Origin: Microcoleus sp. FACHB-1515
Lineage (GTDB): Bacteria; Cyanobacteriota; Cyanobacteriia; Elainellales; Elainellaceae
Direction of reading: 5' to 3'
Assembly: GCF_014696105.1 (NCBI RefSeq)
Contig: NZ_JACJPO010000036.1
Coordinates: forward strand, 57,342 to 121,341
DNA: 64,000 nucleotides
Shown: piece after piece, positions 38,636 to 47,287 of the stretch
How positions within the stretch are numbered: the first letter of the stretch is position 1
Layout: each line of letters begins with the position of its first letter
Made by a program: the position numbers and the translations under genes
The notes under the pieces: generated by a model
The model's input: the letters and a program-made list of their open reading frames with translations, nothing else
What the model was told of the DNA's origin: nothing
Database searches by the model: none

Positions 38636-38879
38636 TTCAGGAGAATTGGCGATCGACCTCTACATCTAGCAGGTTAAGAAAATTAATGAGTCGTCAAGCG
38701 CGAGCGCTTCACATTAGGGGATCAGCGATCGATCGAACCAGGCTATTTCGATCAAAATCATTCTTCACTGGCGAAATTATTAGCGAAAGCGCTTCTTCTA
38801 CAAAACAAAATCATTCGTTCATCTGTATTAAAGAGCGATTGTACTGCTAAGTTAAAAGAAGTGGTTCGATCGCGCCTGC

Positions 38880-41800
38880 ATGATTCCGCTGCATTTGACG
38901 CTGAAGAATTTTCTGAGCTATCGAGAAGCCAGCCTGGATTTTCGCGGGCTGCATATTGCCTGCATTTGTGGCGCGAACGGAGCCGGAAAATCTTCTTTGC
39001 TCGAAGCGATCGCCTGGTCAGTTTGGGGTCAAAGTCGAGCAACCGAAGATGATGTAATTCATCAAGGCGAAGAAGAAGCCCGCGTTATTTTTGTGTTTCG
39101 CGCTCAGCAGCAAACCTATCGCATTATTCGCAGCCGCTATCGATCGCAACCCAGCGTTCTCGAATTTCAAATGCAGGTGGCAGATGGATTCCGCAGCCTG
39201 ACGGAACGCAGCGTCCGCGCTACCCAGCACCGCATCTTGCAGCACTTACGCCTCGACTATGAAACCTTTGTAAACTCTGCGTATTTACGGCAGGGGCGAG
39301 CCGACGAATTCATGTTGAAGCGACCGAGCGAACGCAAGCAAATTCTCGCAGATCTACTGAAGCTCGATCAGTATGAACTGCTGGCCGAACAAGCGAAAGA
39401 GCAAGTCCGAGAACTGAAAGCGGAACTGAGTACGATCGATCGCAGCCTCATCCGGCTGGGCGAAGCCCTCGCCCAAGAAGCGATTCTCGTGGCCGAACAA
39501 GCGCAGATTGAGCAGGCGATCGCTCAAATGCAGCAGCAGCACCAAGCTGACAGCCATGCTTTACAGGAGCTTTGGGCCGTTCAGCAGCAGCGGCAAACCT
39601 GGCAGCAGCAGCGAACGATGCTTCAGCAGCAGCAACAGCACTTGATGCAGGATGCCCAACGCTTGCAGCAGGAACTTGCTGCCGCGCAGCATCAGCAGCA
39701 AACCTTGATGGCAATTTTGGCCGAGGAGCGATCGATCGCGCAAGGCTACGCCTACTTTCAACATTTGCAAGCACAAGAAGAAACGCAAACCGCGCGATCG
39801 CGCCTTCATCAAACGGCACAAGCGCAACGTCAGCAATTGCAGCAGCAGCAATCCGATCGACTCCGCGACCTGCAAGCCCAAAAGCAGCAGGCACAAATTC
39901 AGCTTGAAAATTTGGCAGAGCAGAACGCCGAAATTCAACATATTCTCAGCAAATCCAACGATATTGCCAATGCGATCGAACATCTCAAACAGGCGCGATC
40001 GCAACTGGTGCGCTTCGATCAGCTTCAGCTTCAAGCCTCGCCTTTGATGCAGCGTCGCCAGCAGATTCATACGGAACTCGATCGCGCTCAAACTCGGCTC
40101 AGTACGCGAATTGAGGAACTGCAATCGATCGCCAATCAGCTTCAGCAGCAGCAATCCCGCCAGCCGCAAATTCAGCAGGCCGTCCGCGAAGTAGCGGGAC
40201 AGGTGGAATATTTGGAACAGCGCAAAAACTATCAGCAGCGCGTCCGCGAAAAAGGCGTGGAGCGACGAAATTTTCTCGATCGTCTCCAGGATCAGCAGCG
40301 CGAATATGAGCGGCAGTTGGCCGAGTTGGATCATAAAATTCGGATGCTTCAGCGCGAGGAAGATAATAGCAATCAGGCGGCGATCGACACTTCAGAAACA
40401 GCAATTGGCGAGGAAATCACGAGCAAAGGTTTGGCCGTCAAGGAAGCAACTAATGGCCGATACAAAACTTCTGAGATGAATTCTAAGACGGAGTATCCGC
40501 CTTGTCCGCTGTGCGATCGCCCTTTGGATGAACATCACTGGCAAGTTGTTCTCGATCGCCATCGCGCTGAACAGCAAGAAATTCAGCGGCAAATTTGGGT
40601 GATTCGCGAACAGTTGTCCTTGAGCGATCGCGAGATTGAACTATTAAGAAAAGAGTATGCTGCGCTAGAGCAAGAATTAGGCAGCTACAGCATCGCACTA
40701 GAACGAAAAGGCCAGCTTCAAGAGCAGCTTCAAGGAACAGCAACGGTTCAAGAACGGCTGACGCAAATTCAGTTGGAGCAGGCGGAAATTCAGCGATCGA
40801 TCCAATCAAAAACATTCGCCAGCAGCTTGCATGAAGAGTTGGCACTGCTCGATCGCAGCCTGACGCAGTTGGGCTACGATGATAAAGATCACGCTTTGGC
40901 GCGAGGAGAAGTCGATCGCTGGCGTTGGGCAGAAATCAAGCAGGCAGAGCTGAGGCAGGCGCAAAAAAGACAGGCACAATTGCAGCAGCAACAGCCGCAG
41001 ATTGAAGCGCAAATTGCAGAAATTGAGCGGCAAATTCGAGATTTGGCGCGATCGCTTCTTCAGCAGCAAATTAATCAGCTAGACGCTGAAATTGCGCGAA
41101 TTGATTATGATTTCGATCGCCACACTGCACTGAGACAAGTTCTCAAGCAGGCGCAAAATTGGCAGCTTCGCTATCAGGAATTAGGGCAAGCGCAGCAGCA
41201 ATATCCGCAGGTGCAGCAGCAGGTTCAAGAACTGCATCATTTGCTGGAAACGCGATCGAATTCTTACAAATCGGTTCACGCTCAAATTACCGCCCTCGAT
41301 CAGCAATTGACCCAGACACCCGATCGCGCTGGAGAAATTCAAGACATCGAAAAAGCGATGCAGGAACGGCGGGCACGGCTCGATCGCCAACTCGCGCAGC
41401 AAGGTCGATTGGAGCAGCAGTTGCAGCAGATCGCGGATTTCAAAATTCAGCATTCCGAGTTGAGCCAGCAGCTTCAAACGAGCAAACGCCAGCAGCGCAT
41501 TTATCAAGAATTAGCGCAGGCATTTGGCAAAAACGGTATTCAAGCATTGATGATTGAAAATTTGCTACCGCAGCTTGAAATCGAGGCGAATCAAATTTTA
41601 GGACGGTTAAGTGCTCATCAGCTTCACATTCAGTTTGTGACGCAGAAATCGCGCAAAGGTAAATCTGCTCCTACTGCTAAACTGATCGATACACTTGATA
41701 TTTTAATCGCGGATTTGCACGGAACTCGCCCGTATGAAACCTATTCTGGTGGCGAAGCGTTTCGGGTGAATTTTGCGATTCGGTTAGCGTTAGCAAGACT

Positions 41801-42029
41801 GTTGGCACAGCGATCGGGCACAGCCTTACAACTGCTAATTATTGATGAAGGCTTCGGGACTCAAGATGAAGCAGGATGCGATCGACTCATCGGGGCAATT
41901 CAAGCGATCGCTCCTGACTTCGCCTGCATTCTCACTGTCACGCATATGCCCCACTTCAAAGAAGCCTTTCAGACGCGAATTGAAATTAGCAAAACCTCAG
42001 AAGGATCGCGAATCAATTTATCGGCTTAG
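38880..42029 (+). CDS. sbcC: SbcC/Rad50-type exonuclease subunit
   Basis: 1049 residues. Walker A CGANGAGKSSLLEAI is near residue 32. Two long Gln-rich coiled-coil arms flank a zinc hook, CPLC at residues 542-545. The C-terminal ABC half has TYSGGEAFRVNFAIRLALA, Walker B LLIIDEGFGTQDE and the H-loop TVTHM. With SbcD nuclease it opens hairpins and processes DNA ends. sbcD is not adjacent, unlike in many bacteria. The many CAG codons in the arms give DNA-level simple-sequence character but no frame damage. Confidence 0.96.
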   Translation: MIPLHLTLKNFLSYREASLDFRGLHIACICGANGAGKSSLLEAIAWSVWGQSRATEDDVIHQGEEEARVIFVFRAQQQTYRIIRSRYRSQPSVLEFQMQVADGFRSLTERSVRATQHRILQHLRLDYETFVNSAYLRQGRADEFMLKRPSERKQILADLLKLDQYELLAEQAKEQVRELKAELSTIDRSLIRLGEALAQEAILVAEQAQIEQAIAQMQQQHQADSHALQELWAVQQQRQTWQQQRTMLQQQQQHLMQDAQRLQQELAAAQHQQQTLMAILAEERSIAQGYAYFQHLQAQEETQTARSRLHQTAQAQRQQLQQQQSDRLRDLQAQKQQAQIQLENLAEQNAEIQHILSKSNDIANAIEHLKQARSQLVRFDQLQLQASPLMQRRQQIHTELDRAQTRLSTRIEELQSIANQLQQQQSRQPQIQQAVREVAGQVEYLEQRKNYQQRVREKGVERRNFLDRLQDQQREYERQLAELDHKIRMLQREEDNSNQAAIDTSETAIGEEITSKGLAVKEATNGRYKTSEMNSKTEYPPCPLCDRPLDEHHWQVVLDRHRAEQQEIQRQIWVIREQLSLSDREIELLRKEYAALEQELGSYSIALERKGQLQEQLQGTATVQERLTQIQLEQAEIQRSIQSKTFASSLHEELALLDRSLTQLGYDDKDHALARGEVDRWRWAEIKQAELRQAQKRQAQLQQQQPQIEAQIAEIERQIRDLARSLLQQQINQLDAEIARIDYDFDRHTALRQVLKQAQNWQLRYQELGQAQQQYPQVQQQVQELHHLLETRSNSYKSVHAQITALDQQLTQTPDRAGEIQDIEKAMQERRARLDRQLAQQGRLEQQLQQIADFKIQHSELSQQLQTSKRQQRIYQELAQAFGKNGIQALMIENLLPQLEIEANQILGRLSAHQLHIQFVTQKSRKGKSAPTAKLIDTLDILIADLHGTRPYETYSGGEAFRVNFAIRLALARLLAQRSGTALQLLIIDEGFGTQDEAGCDRLIGAIQAIAPDFACILTVTHMPHFKEAFQTRIEISKTSEGSRINLSA

Positions 42030-42319
42030 ATGCGGCAATATTTGGTGAGGATGCTCATGGCTTGATCAGAGGTTGACGACTTCGCGTCTGCGTCCAGGCC
42101 AGCATGACTGGAAAAATACTGCCAGATCGCCGGATTCTGTGATTTCTCAACGTAAATAGGGTTGGCATTGTCGGCACACCACCTAAAGACAACGCCGCTC
42201 AAGCTGAAATTTTTGCCTGCAATTCGATCGCAACACGAAATCTGCTGTCGATCGAGATGCATCCAATTCAACTTGAGGCTCGTACCGTCATTTTGATACG
42301 TTTTGCGAGATGTAGTCAT
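42026..42319 (-). CDS. Possible small protein, unknown
   Basis: 97 residues if begun at the ATG at 42319 (MTTSRKTYQNDGTSLKLNWM), ending AMSILTKYCRI. The composition is protein-like, with SGVVFRWCADNANPIYVEKS, and it fills an otherwise empty 290-base gap. Against it: its ATG lies on the same CATG as the likely start of the divergent CHRD gene, leaving no room for both ribosome sites. I recognise no family. Confidence 0.35.
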   Translation of the reverse strand: MTTSRKTYQNDGTSLKLNWMHLDRQQISCCDRIAGKNFSLSGVVFRWCADNANPIYVEKSQNPAIWQYFSSHAGLDADAKSSTSDQAMSILTKYCRI

Positions 42320-42977
42320 GACCCTGAAACGGATTTCTAACCTGCTTCTGAGTGCGGTTACTTGCTTGCTGATTGGATTGCTCTCAACGCCTTCATGGAG
42401 CACTCCGGCGAAACTCGTGCCTCAAAGTAAATCTGTGTCCGCTGCCAAGCCGTCCCAAATGGCGCAACCGTTCCTGCATTCTCAATCGATCGATCAGCAG
42501 TTAATGGCCGAATTGCGCGAAGCTGAAACGGTGATTGCTCAAGGTGTTCCTGCTAGTTCAATCCGACGCTATGTGGCGGTTTTGACAAAAGATAATGTTG
42601 TTGTGCCTGCAACGCCATCGACGGGTGCTTTTAGTGCAGCCGGAGCCGTGTTGGTGGGCGATCGCTTGATTGTGCGGGGAGATTTTAGCAATTTGACAAG
42701 TGCGCTGCGCGACTTTGCCACCGATCCGGTTGATCCACCGAATCCAAACATCACCTCTGGCATTCATATTCACCAAGGCGATCCGACCATAAACGGCCCA
42801 TTTCAGTACGCGCTAGAAGTCAGTCCAAATGTCAATCAAACCAGTGGTCGCTTTCGGGGAGAATTCACGCTCACCAGTGAACAGTTGCAGGCACTTTCTA
42901 ACGGCAATTTGTATGTTGATATTCACACTCAGCGAAATCGGGCGGGTGAAATGCGCGGCAGTTTCCAGCCCTACTAA
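42318..42977 (+). CDS. Exported CHRD-domain protein
   Basis: 219 residues from the ATG at 42318. A signal peptide is clear: basic start (MTLKRISN), hydrophobic LLLSAVTCLLIGLL, then a likely cleavage after TPSWS or nearby. The C-terminal 110 residues form a CHRD domain, with SGIHIHQGDPTINGPFQYAL, GRFRGEFTLTSEQLQALSNG, NLYVDIHTQRNRAGEMRGSF. CHRD domains occur in secreted bacterial proteins and in chordin; their bacterial role is unclear. A strong terminator follows at 43090. Confidence 0.85.
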   Translation: MTLKRISNLLLSAVTCLLIGLLSTPSWSTPAKLVPQSKSVSAAKPSQMAQPFLHSQSIDQQLMAELREAETVIAQGVPASSIRRYVAVLTKDNVVVPATPSTGAFSAAGAVLVGDRLIVRGDFSNLTSALRDFATDPVDPPNPNITSGIHIHQGDPTINGPFQYALEVSPNVNQTSGRFRGEFTLTSEQLQALSNGNLYVDIHTQRNRAGEMRGSFQPY

Positions 42978-43089
42978 GCGGAACTAAAGTATGGCGGATG
43001 TTAGGTCTAAAAATCAGCAGAAAAATGATGCGAAATTTCTAGCTTGATTCTGTTCAACGCCGAACTACTGCACTGGTTTTCTCTTCAAT

Positions 43090-43126
43090 TGCCCCTGCAA
43101 ACTCTCCACTTGCAGGGGCATTTTTG
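43090..43126 (+). terminator. Rho-independent terminator after the CHRD gene
   Basis: TGCCCCTGCAA pairs with TTGCAGGGGCA over 11 bases around loop ACTCTCCAC, followed by five T. Strong classical form. Confidence 0.88.
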
Positions 43127-43260
43127 AAACGAGGGACGATCGCATTGTCCCTTTAGGGCTGCTTGCAGTTTCTAGCAGCAACCTTGATCGCGTGTCGATC
43201 GAAATCACGGGCACAGGAAATCGCGGGCACAAAGAGTTAAACCGAAGTTACATCTGAAAA

Positions 43261-43334
43261 TCGGGATGACAGGATTTGAACCTGCGACATCCTGCTCCCA
43301 AAGCAGGCGCGCTACCAAGCTGCGCTACATCCCG
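43261..43334 (-). tRNA. tRNA-Pro (anticodon TGG)
   Basis: On the minus strand the 74 bases fold as a cloverleaf. The acceptor pairs CGGGATG with CATCCCG plus discriminator A, the D arm is GCGCAGCTTGGTAGCGC, the anticodon stem CCTGC/GCAGG encloses loop TTTGGGA (anticodon TGG), and the T arm carries GGTTCAAATCC. No CCA is encoded. The flanks (42978-43260 and 43335-43466) hold no other gene apart from the terminator at 43090. Confidence 0.96.
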
Positions 43335-43466
43335 GTGCGGTCACGATCGATTTTGTCATCATTCGCGCACGCCACCTCTGATTGTAGCCGATGATGCTCC
43401 ATTGCGGTGAAATTGGCGACAGCAAAGTTTTCTTGAGAAGGGGCATGAGTTCAAGTCCAGCGTCAC

Positions 43467-44192
43467 CTATCGCTCTTTTGACGCAGCGTTGTCTTCATAC
43501 GCAGCGGCAATCAGCCCGATCGCCACGATCGCCGCCGTCACCGCTCGCAAAATCCGCTTGCCCAGTGACACAGGCAAAAATCCCGCTGCGATCGCCAATT
43601 CGACTTCAGCTTCACTCCAGCCGCCTTCTGAACCGATCGCGATCGTCACCGATTGGCTGGGCGGCAGGCGGTGGCGGAGGGCAGGCGCATCGAATCGCGT
43701 TACGCCAATCAACCGCTGGCCGGAGTCAAACTGTTGAATGGCGTTGCGAAAGGCGATCGGTTCAAGGATCGTTGGAATCATCTGGCGCTCTGATTGTTCT
43801 GCGGCTTCTTGGGCGATGCGTCGCCAGCGATCGAGCTTTTGTACGCTCGGCTGAAGCAGAGTGCGATCGCTGGTCATCGGCACGATCGTTGTCACGCCTA
43901 GTTCGGTCGCCTGTCGCACAATGTCGTCCATGCCGTTTTTGGGCATCGCGATCAGCAGCGTCAAACTAATGGGCAGTTCGGTGTGAACGGCGATCGCTTC
44001 GAGGATTCGCGCAGTCTGCTCCGGTTCGATCGCGCTCAGCCACCAGTGTCCGCGTCCGTCGATGGCAATGAAGCGATCGCCCGTCCGCAGGCGCAGCACG
44101 CGCTGAAGGTAGTGCTGCTGCTCGGCTGTGAGGGTAATGCGATCGGCTTGAATTTGCGAGGGAGCGATCGCCAAGCGCTGAAACTGCGTCAT
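43467..44192 (-). CDS. rsmE: 16S rRNA m3U1498 methyltransferase
   Basis: 241 residues. It methylates N3 of U1498 in the decoding region of 16S rRNA. An N-terminal PUA-like domain (FQRLAIAPSQIQADRITLTA, HYLQRVLRLRTGDRFIAIDG) precedes a SPOUT knot with KNGMDDIVRQATELGVTTIV, VTIAIGSEGGWSEAEVELA and VSLGKRILRAVTAAIVAI. Its ATG overlaps the upstream XRE gene stop by 4 bases, so they are coupled. Confidence 0.95.
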   Translation of the reverse strand: MTQFQRLAIAPSQIQADRITLTAEQQHYLQRVLRLRTGDRFIAIDGRGHWWLSAIEPEQTARILEAIAVHTELPISLTLLIAMPKNGMDDIVRQATELGVTTIVPMTSDRTLLQPSVQKLDRWRRIAQEAAEQSERQMIPTILEPIAFRNAIQQFDSGQRLIGVTRFDAPALRHRLPPSQSVTIAIGSEGGWSEAEVELAIAAGFLPVSLGKRILRAVTAAIVAIGLIAAAYEDNAASKER

Positions 44193-44443
44193 GGTTCGTC
44201 AGAGGGAAGATCTTTGCTGACCAAATCGCCCAAATAAAGCTGTATAAACTGCTCGGCAGCAGCAGGATTCAGGCGATCGAGCGCTTGCACAATGCCCGCG
44301 ATCGTCTCGCCACTCGGATCGACTTGGGCATGAAACCAGCGATTGACCACCGCACGATCGACCTGCAATTCAACTGCCAACCGATTTTGACTAATTCGAT
44401 GAGCTTCCAGAGTACGCTTCAAAGCTTCGCCTGCCCGTCCCAT
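44189..44443 (-). CDS. Small XRE-family helix-turn-helix protein
   Basis: 84 residues from the ATG at 44443 (MGRAGEALKRTLEAHRISQN), the start used by similar cyanobacterial proteins as I remember them; an ATG at 44476 would add 11. The helix-turn-helix is ISQNRLAVELQVDRAVVNRW, followed by GETIAGIVQALDRLNPAAAE. It is divergent from the small gene at 44567, and the gap holds two near-identical palindromic repeats (44502-44522, 44532-44552) that are likely its operators. Its stop is coupled to rsmE. Confidence 0.85.
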   Translation of the reverse strand: MGRAGEALKRTLEAHRISQNRLAVELQVDRAVVNRWFHAQVDPSGETIAGIVQALDRLNPAAAEQFIQLYLGDLVSKDLPSDEP

Positions 44444-44501
44444 GCGCCTTCTACAGAGCGTACTGACATCGTTCATCGTGTCAGAGGACTAACAATTCGT
44501 A

Positions 44502-44522
44502 AATGTTGATTCAGCAGTCAAC
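44502..44522. promoter_or_regulatory. Operator-like repeat, copy 1
   Basis: AATGTTGATTCAGCAGTCAA plus C. The outer arms GTTGA and TCAAC are inverted copies, as in a dimer-binding operator. It matches copy 2 at 20 of 21 bases and lies between the divergent XRE gene and the 44567 gene, 59 bases before the XRE start. Confidence 0.65.
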
Positions 44523-44531
44523 TTTTGAGCT

Positions 44532-44552
44532 AATGTTGATTTAGCAGTCAAC
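44532..44552. promoter_or_regulatory. Operator-like repeat, copy 2
   Basis: AATGTTGATTTAGCAGTCAA plus C, exactly 30 bases after copy 1, so on nearly the same helix face. It ends 15 bases before the ATG at 44567, where a bound regulator would block that gene's expression. Confidence 0.65.
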
Positions 44553-44566
44553 AGTGCAAAATTGTC

Positions 44567-44857
44567 ATGAGCGAAAATTTCAATCCCGAACAACTAAACC
44601 CCGAACAAAACGCGATCGAAATCGTCCTGGATACTCCAGATAAATCTGGCGGCGATTTCGATCGCGTCCGACTCTTGGCGATCGGTGCGCCGGAAGTTGT
44701 CACCGCTTTGATTCACACGCTGCACAAGCGCGGATTTGCCGCTGTGGGCGACTGGAGCAAACTTTTACCGGGGCGGCATCCGGGCGAAGTGATGAGCGTT
44801 TTCACCTGGTCAATTCGACTGCTCAATTCCAGTGAGAATGAGCGCAAGGTAAGATGA
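44567..44857 (+). CDS. Small conserved cyanobacterial protein, unknown
   Basis: 96 residues, soluble. The first 17 are Asn/Gln/Glu-rich, then a compact domain: FDRVRLLAIGAPEVVTALIH, LHKRGFAAVGDWSKLLPGRH, PGEVMSVFTWSIRL. I recall the family from many cyanobacteria without an assigned function. Two operator-like repeats directly precede its start codon and it is divergent from an XRE regulator, so it is probably that regulator's target. Confidence 0.75.
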   Translation: MSENFNPEQLNPEQNAIEIVLDTPDKSGGDFDRVRLLAIGAPEVVTALIHTLHKRGFAAVGDWSKLLPGRHPGEVMSVFTWSIRLLNSSENERKVR

Positions 44858-44906
44858 AAGGCTGATAGCTGTAATTTTTTGGTGAATCGATCGCCATTCA
44901 ACTCAT

Positions 44907-46265
44907 ATGAACTCAAAAACCGATCGCATTTTGAATTTGAGTTTACGGAATGGCGCAATTATAGCGATCGGGCTGATGTGTATTGGCCTGTTTTGTTATG
45001 GTGCGATCGCCAATGCAACGCAGGTAAATTTGGATGTGAACCGAGTCGATCAGCAGGCTTATTTAGCTTACGCTCGCAATCTTTTTTCAACGAACTATCA
45101 CTTTGTCGGCGGACGAAATCGAATGCCGATCTATCCGTTTTTGCTGTCTTGGATTTATGATTTTCGCTGGAGCGAAACTGAGTTTTTTACTCGTGCCAAA
45201 TATTTCAACATTGCGCTTTCGGCTGCGCTGCTGCCCGGAATTTTTCTGCTGTTGCGACAGAGACTAATGCTGCTGCCTGCGATCGTAATCTGGCTGATTA
45301 CAACCTTCACCGTTTTCATGTTTCGAGCCGGATATGTGCAGGTGGAACTGTTATTTTACGTCCTAAATTTTTGCTGCTTTCTGCTGATGTGGCAGCTACT
45401 CAAACGCCCGACTTGGTGGCTCAGCAGCTTCACAGGAATTGTGTTTGGAGTTACTCATCTTACCAAAGCTTCAATTCTGCCAGGAATGCTAATTTTCTTC
45501 GGTTGTTTGGCACTCAGAGGAATTTTCGGAGATCGATCGCCCAGTCAAACCCGGAAGCGATCGATCGCGCATCATTTTCTATGTATTGCGCTCTCAACTG
45601 CATTTTTCCTCTTCACCGTTTCGCCTTACATTACAACCAGCTATCGATTTTTTGGCAAGCATTTCTACAACGTAAATTCGACGTTTTATATCTGGTATGA
45701 CACCTGGGAACAGGCCGAACAAGGAACGCGAATTCATGATGACCATGAAGGCTGGCCGCAGATGCCCGCTGACCAAATTCCCAGCCTGGAAAAGTATTTG
45801 CGGGAACGAACTCCGCTGCAAATGCTCGATCGCCTCGGAAGCGGGATCAAGGAACAGTATGCAGTTGTCAGCAGCGGATATGGCTATTGGAAATATGTGG
45901 TGATTTATATGGCAGCAACCCTGATTTTAATGGGCACAAACTTTCGCACTGTTGCCCGATCGATCAAACAATCCTGGTGGCTGGCTTTGTTTGTTGGGGC
46001 TTACTTTTTGGGCTATTTGCTGCTGTATGCTTGGTATGCGCCGATTGCTAGCGGCAATCGATTTGTTCTGGCGCAATTTTTGCCGCTGATAATAACGCTC
46101 GCGATCGCTCAGCAGCAGATGTCAAAACACCGCCCAACGATCGCGATTCAAAAGTTCAAAGTTAACTGGTTCTACGGCTTTAACTTTTTAATTTTAGGAA
46201 TTATTTTGTTTGAGCTTTACCCGATTTTGAGCGATCGCATTCACACTACTTTTGCGGCTTTGTGA
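44907..46265 (+). CDS. Polytopic membrane protein, GT-C glycosyltransferase-like
   Basis: 452 residues with about ten membrane helices. The first exported loop contains LDVNRVDQQAYLAYARNLFS and GGRNRMPIYPFLLSWIYDF. An acidic residue after helix 1 and the R-MP-YP motif are typical of ArnT/PMT-like lipid-linked sugar transferases. A hydrophilic loop of about 75 residues at 255-330 is probably periplasmic. Donor and acceptor are unknown. The next gene begins one base after its stop. Confidence 0.72.
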   Translation: MNSKTDRILNLSLRNGAIIAIGLMCIGLFCYGAIANATQVNLDVNRVDQQAYLAYARNLFSTNYHFVGGRNRMPIYPFLLSWIYDFRWSETEFFTRAKYFNIALSAALLPGIFLLLRQRLMLLPAIVIWLITTFTVFMFRAGYVQVELLFYVLNFCCFLLMWQLLKRPTWWLSSFTGIVFGVTHLTKASILPGMLIFFGCLALRGIFGDRSPSQTRKRSIAHHFLCIALSTAFFLFTVSPYITTSYRFFGKHFYNVNSTFYIWYDTWEQAEQGTRIHDDHEGWPQMPADQIPSLEKYLRERTPLQMLDRLGSGIKEQYAVVSSGYGYWKYVVIYMAATLILMGTNFRTVARSIKQSWWLALFVGAYFLGYLLLYAWYAPIASGNRFVLAQFLPLIITLAIAQQQMSKHRPTIAIQKFKVNWFYGFNFLILGIILFELYPILSDRIHTTFAAL

Positions 46266-46266
46266 C

Positions 46267-47286
46267 ATGAAGCGTTTATTAGCTTGGCTGTTGATTCCCG
46301 TTGTGGCTGTAGTTGCCGCATTTGCGATCGCGACGCGCTGGCCTGCCGCTGCAAATCATCCGGTGCAGCAGCAGGTTTTATCTGACTATTTCAATCAGGT
46401 TTCATCGCTGGTATTGCAGTCGAATTCGCCTGCTGCCAATACCGTCGCTCGATCGCTGACGCTCACTGCTTTACCTCAGTTGAATGGCGATCGACGTGGG
46501 CTGGTGTTGAAGTTTTTAGCAGATGCAAAATTGCTGAATTCAACTGCCGCAACGTCAATGGAAAATGCAGATTTCAGCGGGGCAAAACTCGATCGCGCCA
46601 AGCTTGCCAACTTGCAGCTTGCAGGCGTGAATCTGCAAACGGCGCAACTGGTGCAGGCCGATTTACAGGCCGCAAATTTACAGTCTGCCCTGCTGCAAAC
46701 GGCCACATTCAGAGAAGCCAATTTGCAAAATGCGAAGCTACAAGAAGCGAATTTGATGCGATCGAATTTGCAGGCTGCCAATCTAGAAGGGGCTGATTTG
46801 ACCGGGGCGAGTTTGCGCGGAGCAAATCTGCGCGGGGCAAATCTCAGCCGTGCAATTTTGAATGGTGCAGATCTGGAAGGTGCATCGCTGGAAGGCGCAA
46901 ATCTAACGCAGGCAAAATTAGAAAAGGCGGAACTGGAGCAAGCGCGAATGACGCGATCGACCCTCGATCAAGCAGTTTTGAGAGGGGCATTTTTGCGGGG
47001 TGCTTTTCTCGAAGGCGCATCAATGGAAGAAGCGAATTTTCAAGCAGCCGACCTACGCGCCACAATCTTAAAAGAAGCCGATTTACGCCGAAGCAATTTG
47101 CAGCGATCGAACTTGACGCGAGCCAATTTGCAAGCGGCTGAACTGGACGATGCCCGATTGCAAGGGGCGAACTTAACACAGGCGAACCTCCGCCGCGCCA
47201 GTCTAGACGATGCTCGCCTCGTCAATGTGATTTGGTGCGATACAAAAATGCCGGATGGTCGAATCAATCGCGACAGTTGCGAATAG
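46267..47286 (+). CDS. Pentapeptide-repeat protein with N-terminal membrane anchor
   Basis: 339 residues from the ATG at 46267. Residues 3-23 form a hydrophobic helix (RLLAWLLIPVVAVVAAFAIA) that may be an uncleaved signal. From about residue 95 to the end run more than forty A(N/D)LXX pentapeptides, giving a long right-handed quadrilateral beta helix. The role is likely protein interaction or scaffolding; nothing indicates the partner. It probably shares an mRNA with the upstream membrane protein. Confidence 0.85.
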   Translation: MKRLLAWLLIPVVAVVAAFAIATRWPAAANHPVQQQVLSDYFNQVSSLVLQSNSPAANTVARSLTLTALPQLNGDRRGLVLKFLADAKLLNSTAATSMENADFSGAKLDRAKLANLQLAGVNLQTAQLVQADLQAANLQSALLQTATFREANLQNAKLQEANLMRSNLQAANLEGADLTGASLRGANLRGANLSRAILNGADLEGASLEGANLTQAKLEKAELEQARMTRSTLDQAVLRGAFLRGAFLEGASMEEANFQAADLRATILKEADLRRSNLQRSNLTRANLQAAELDDARLQGANLTQANLRRASLDDARLVNVIWCDTKMPDGRINRDSCE

Positions 47287-47287
47287 A

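Noticed and set aside
39530..39860. Apparent CAG-rich repeat array
   Set aside because: These are Gln codons of the SbcC coiled coil with irregular spacing, not a CRISPR or tandem array.
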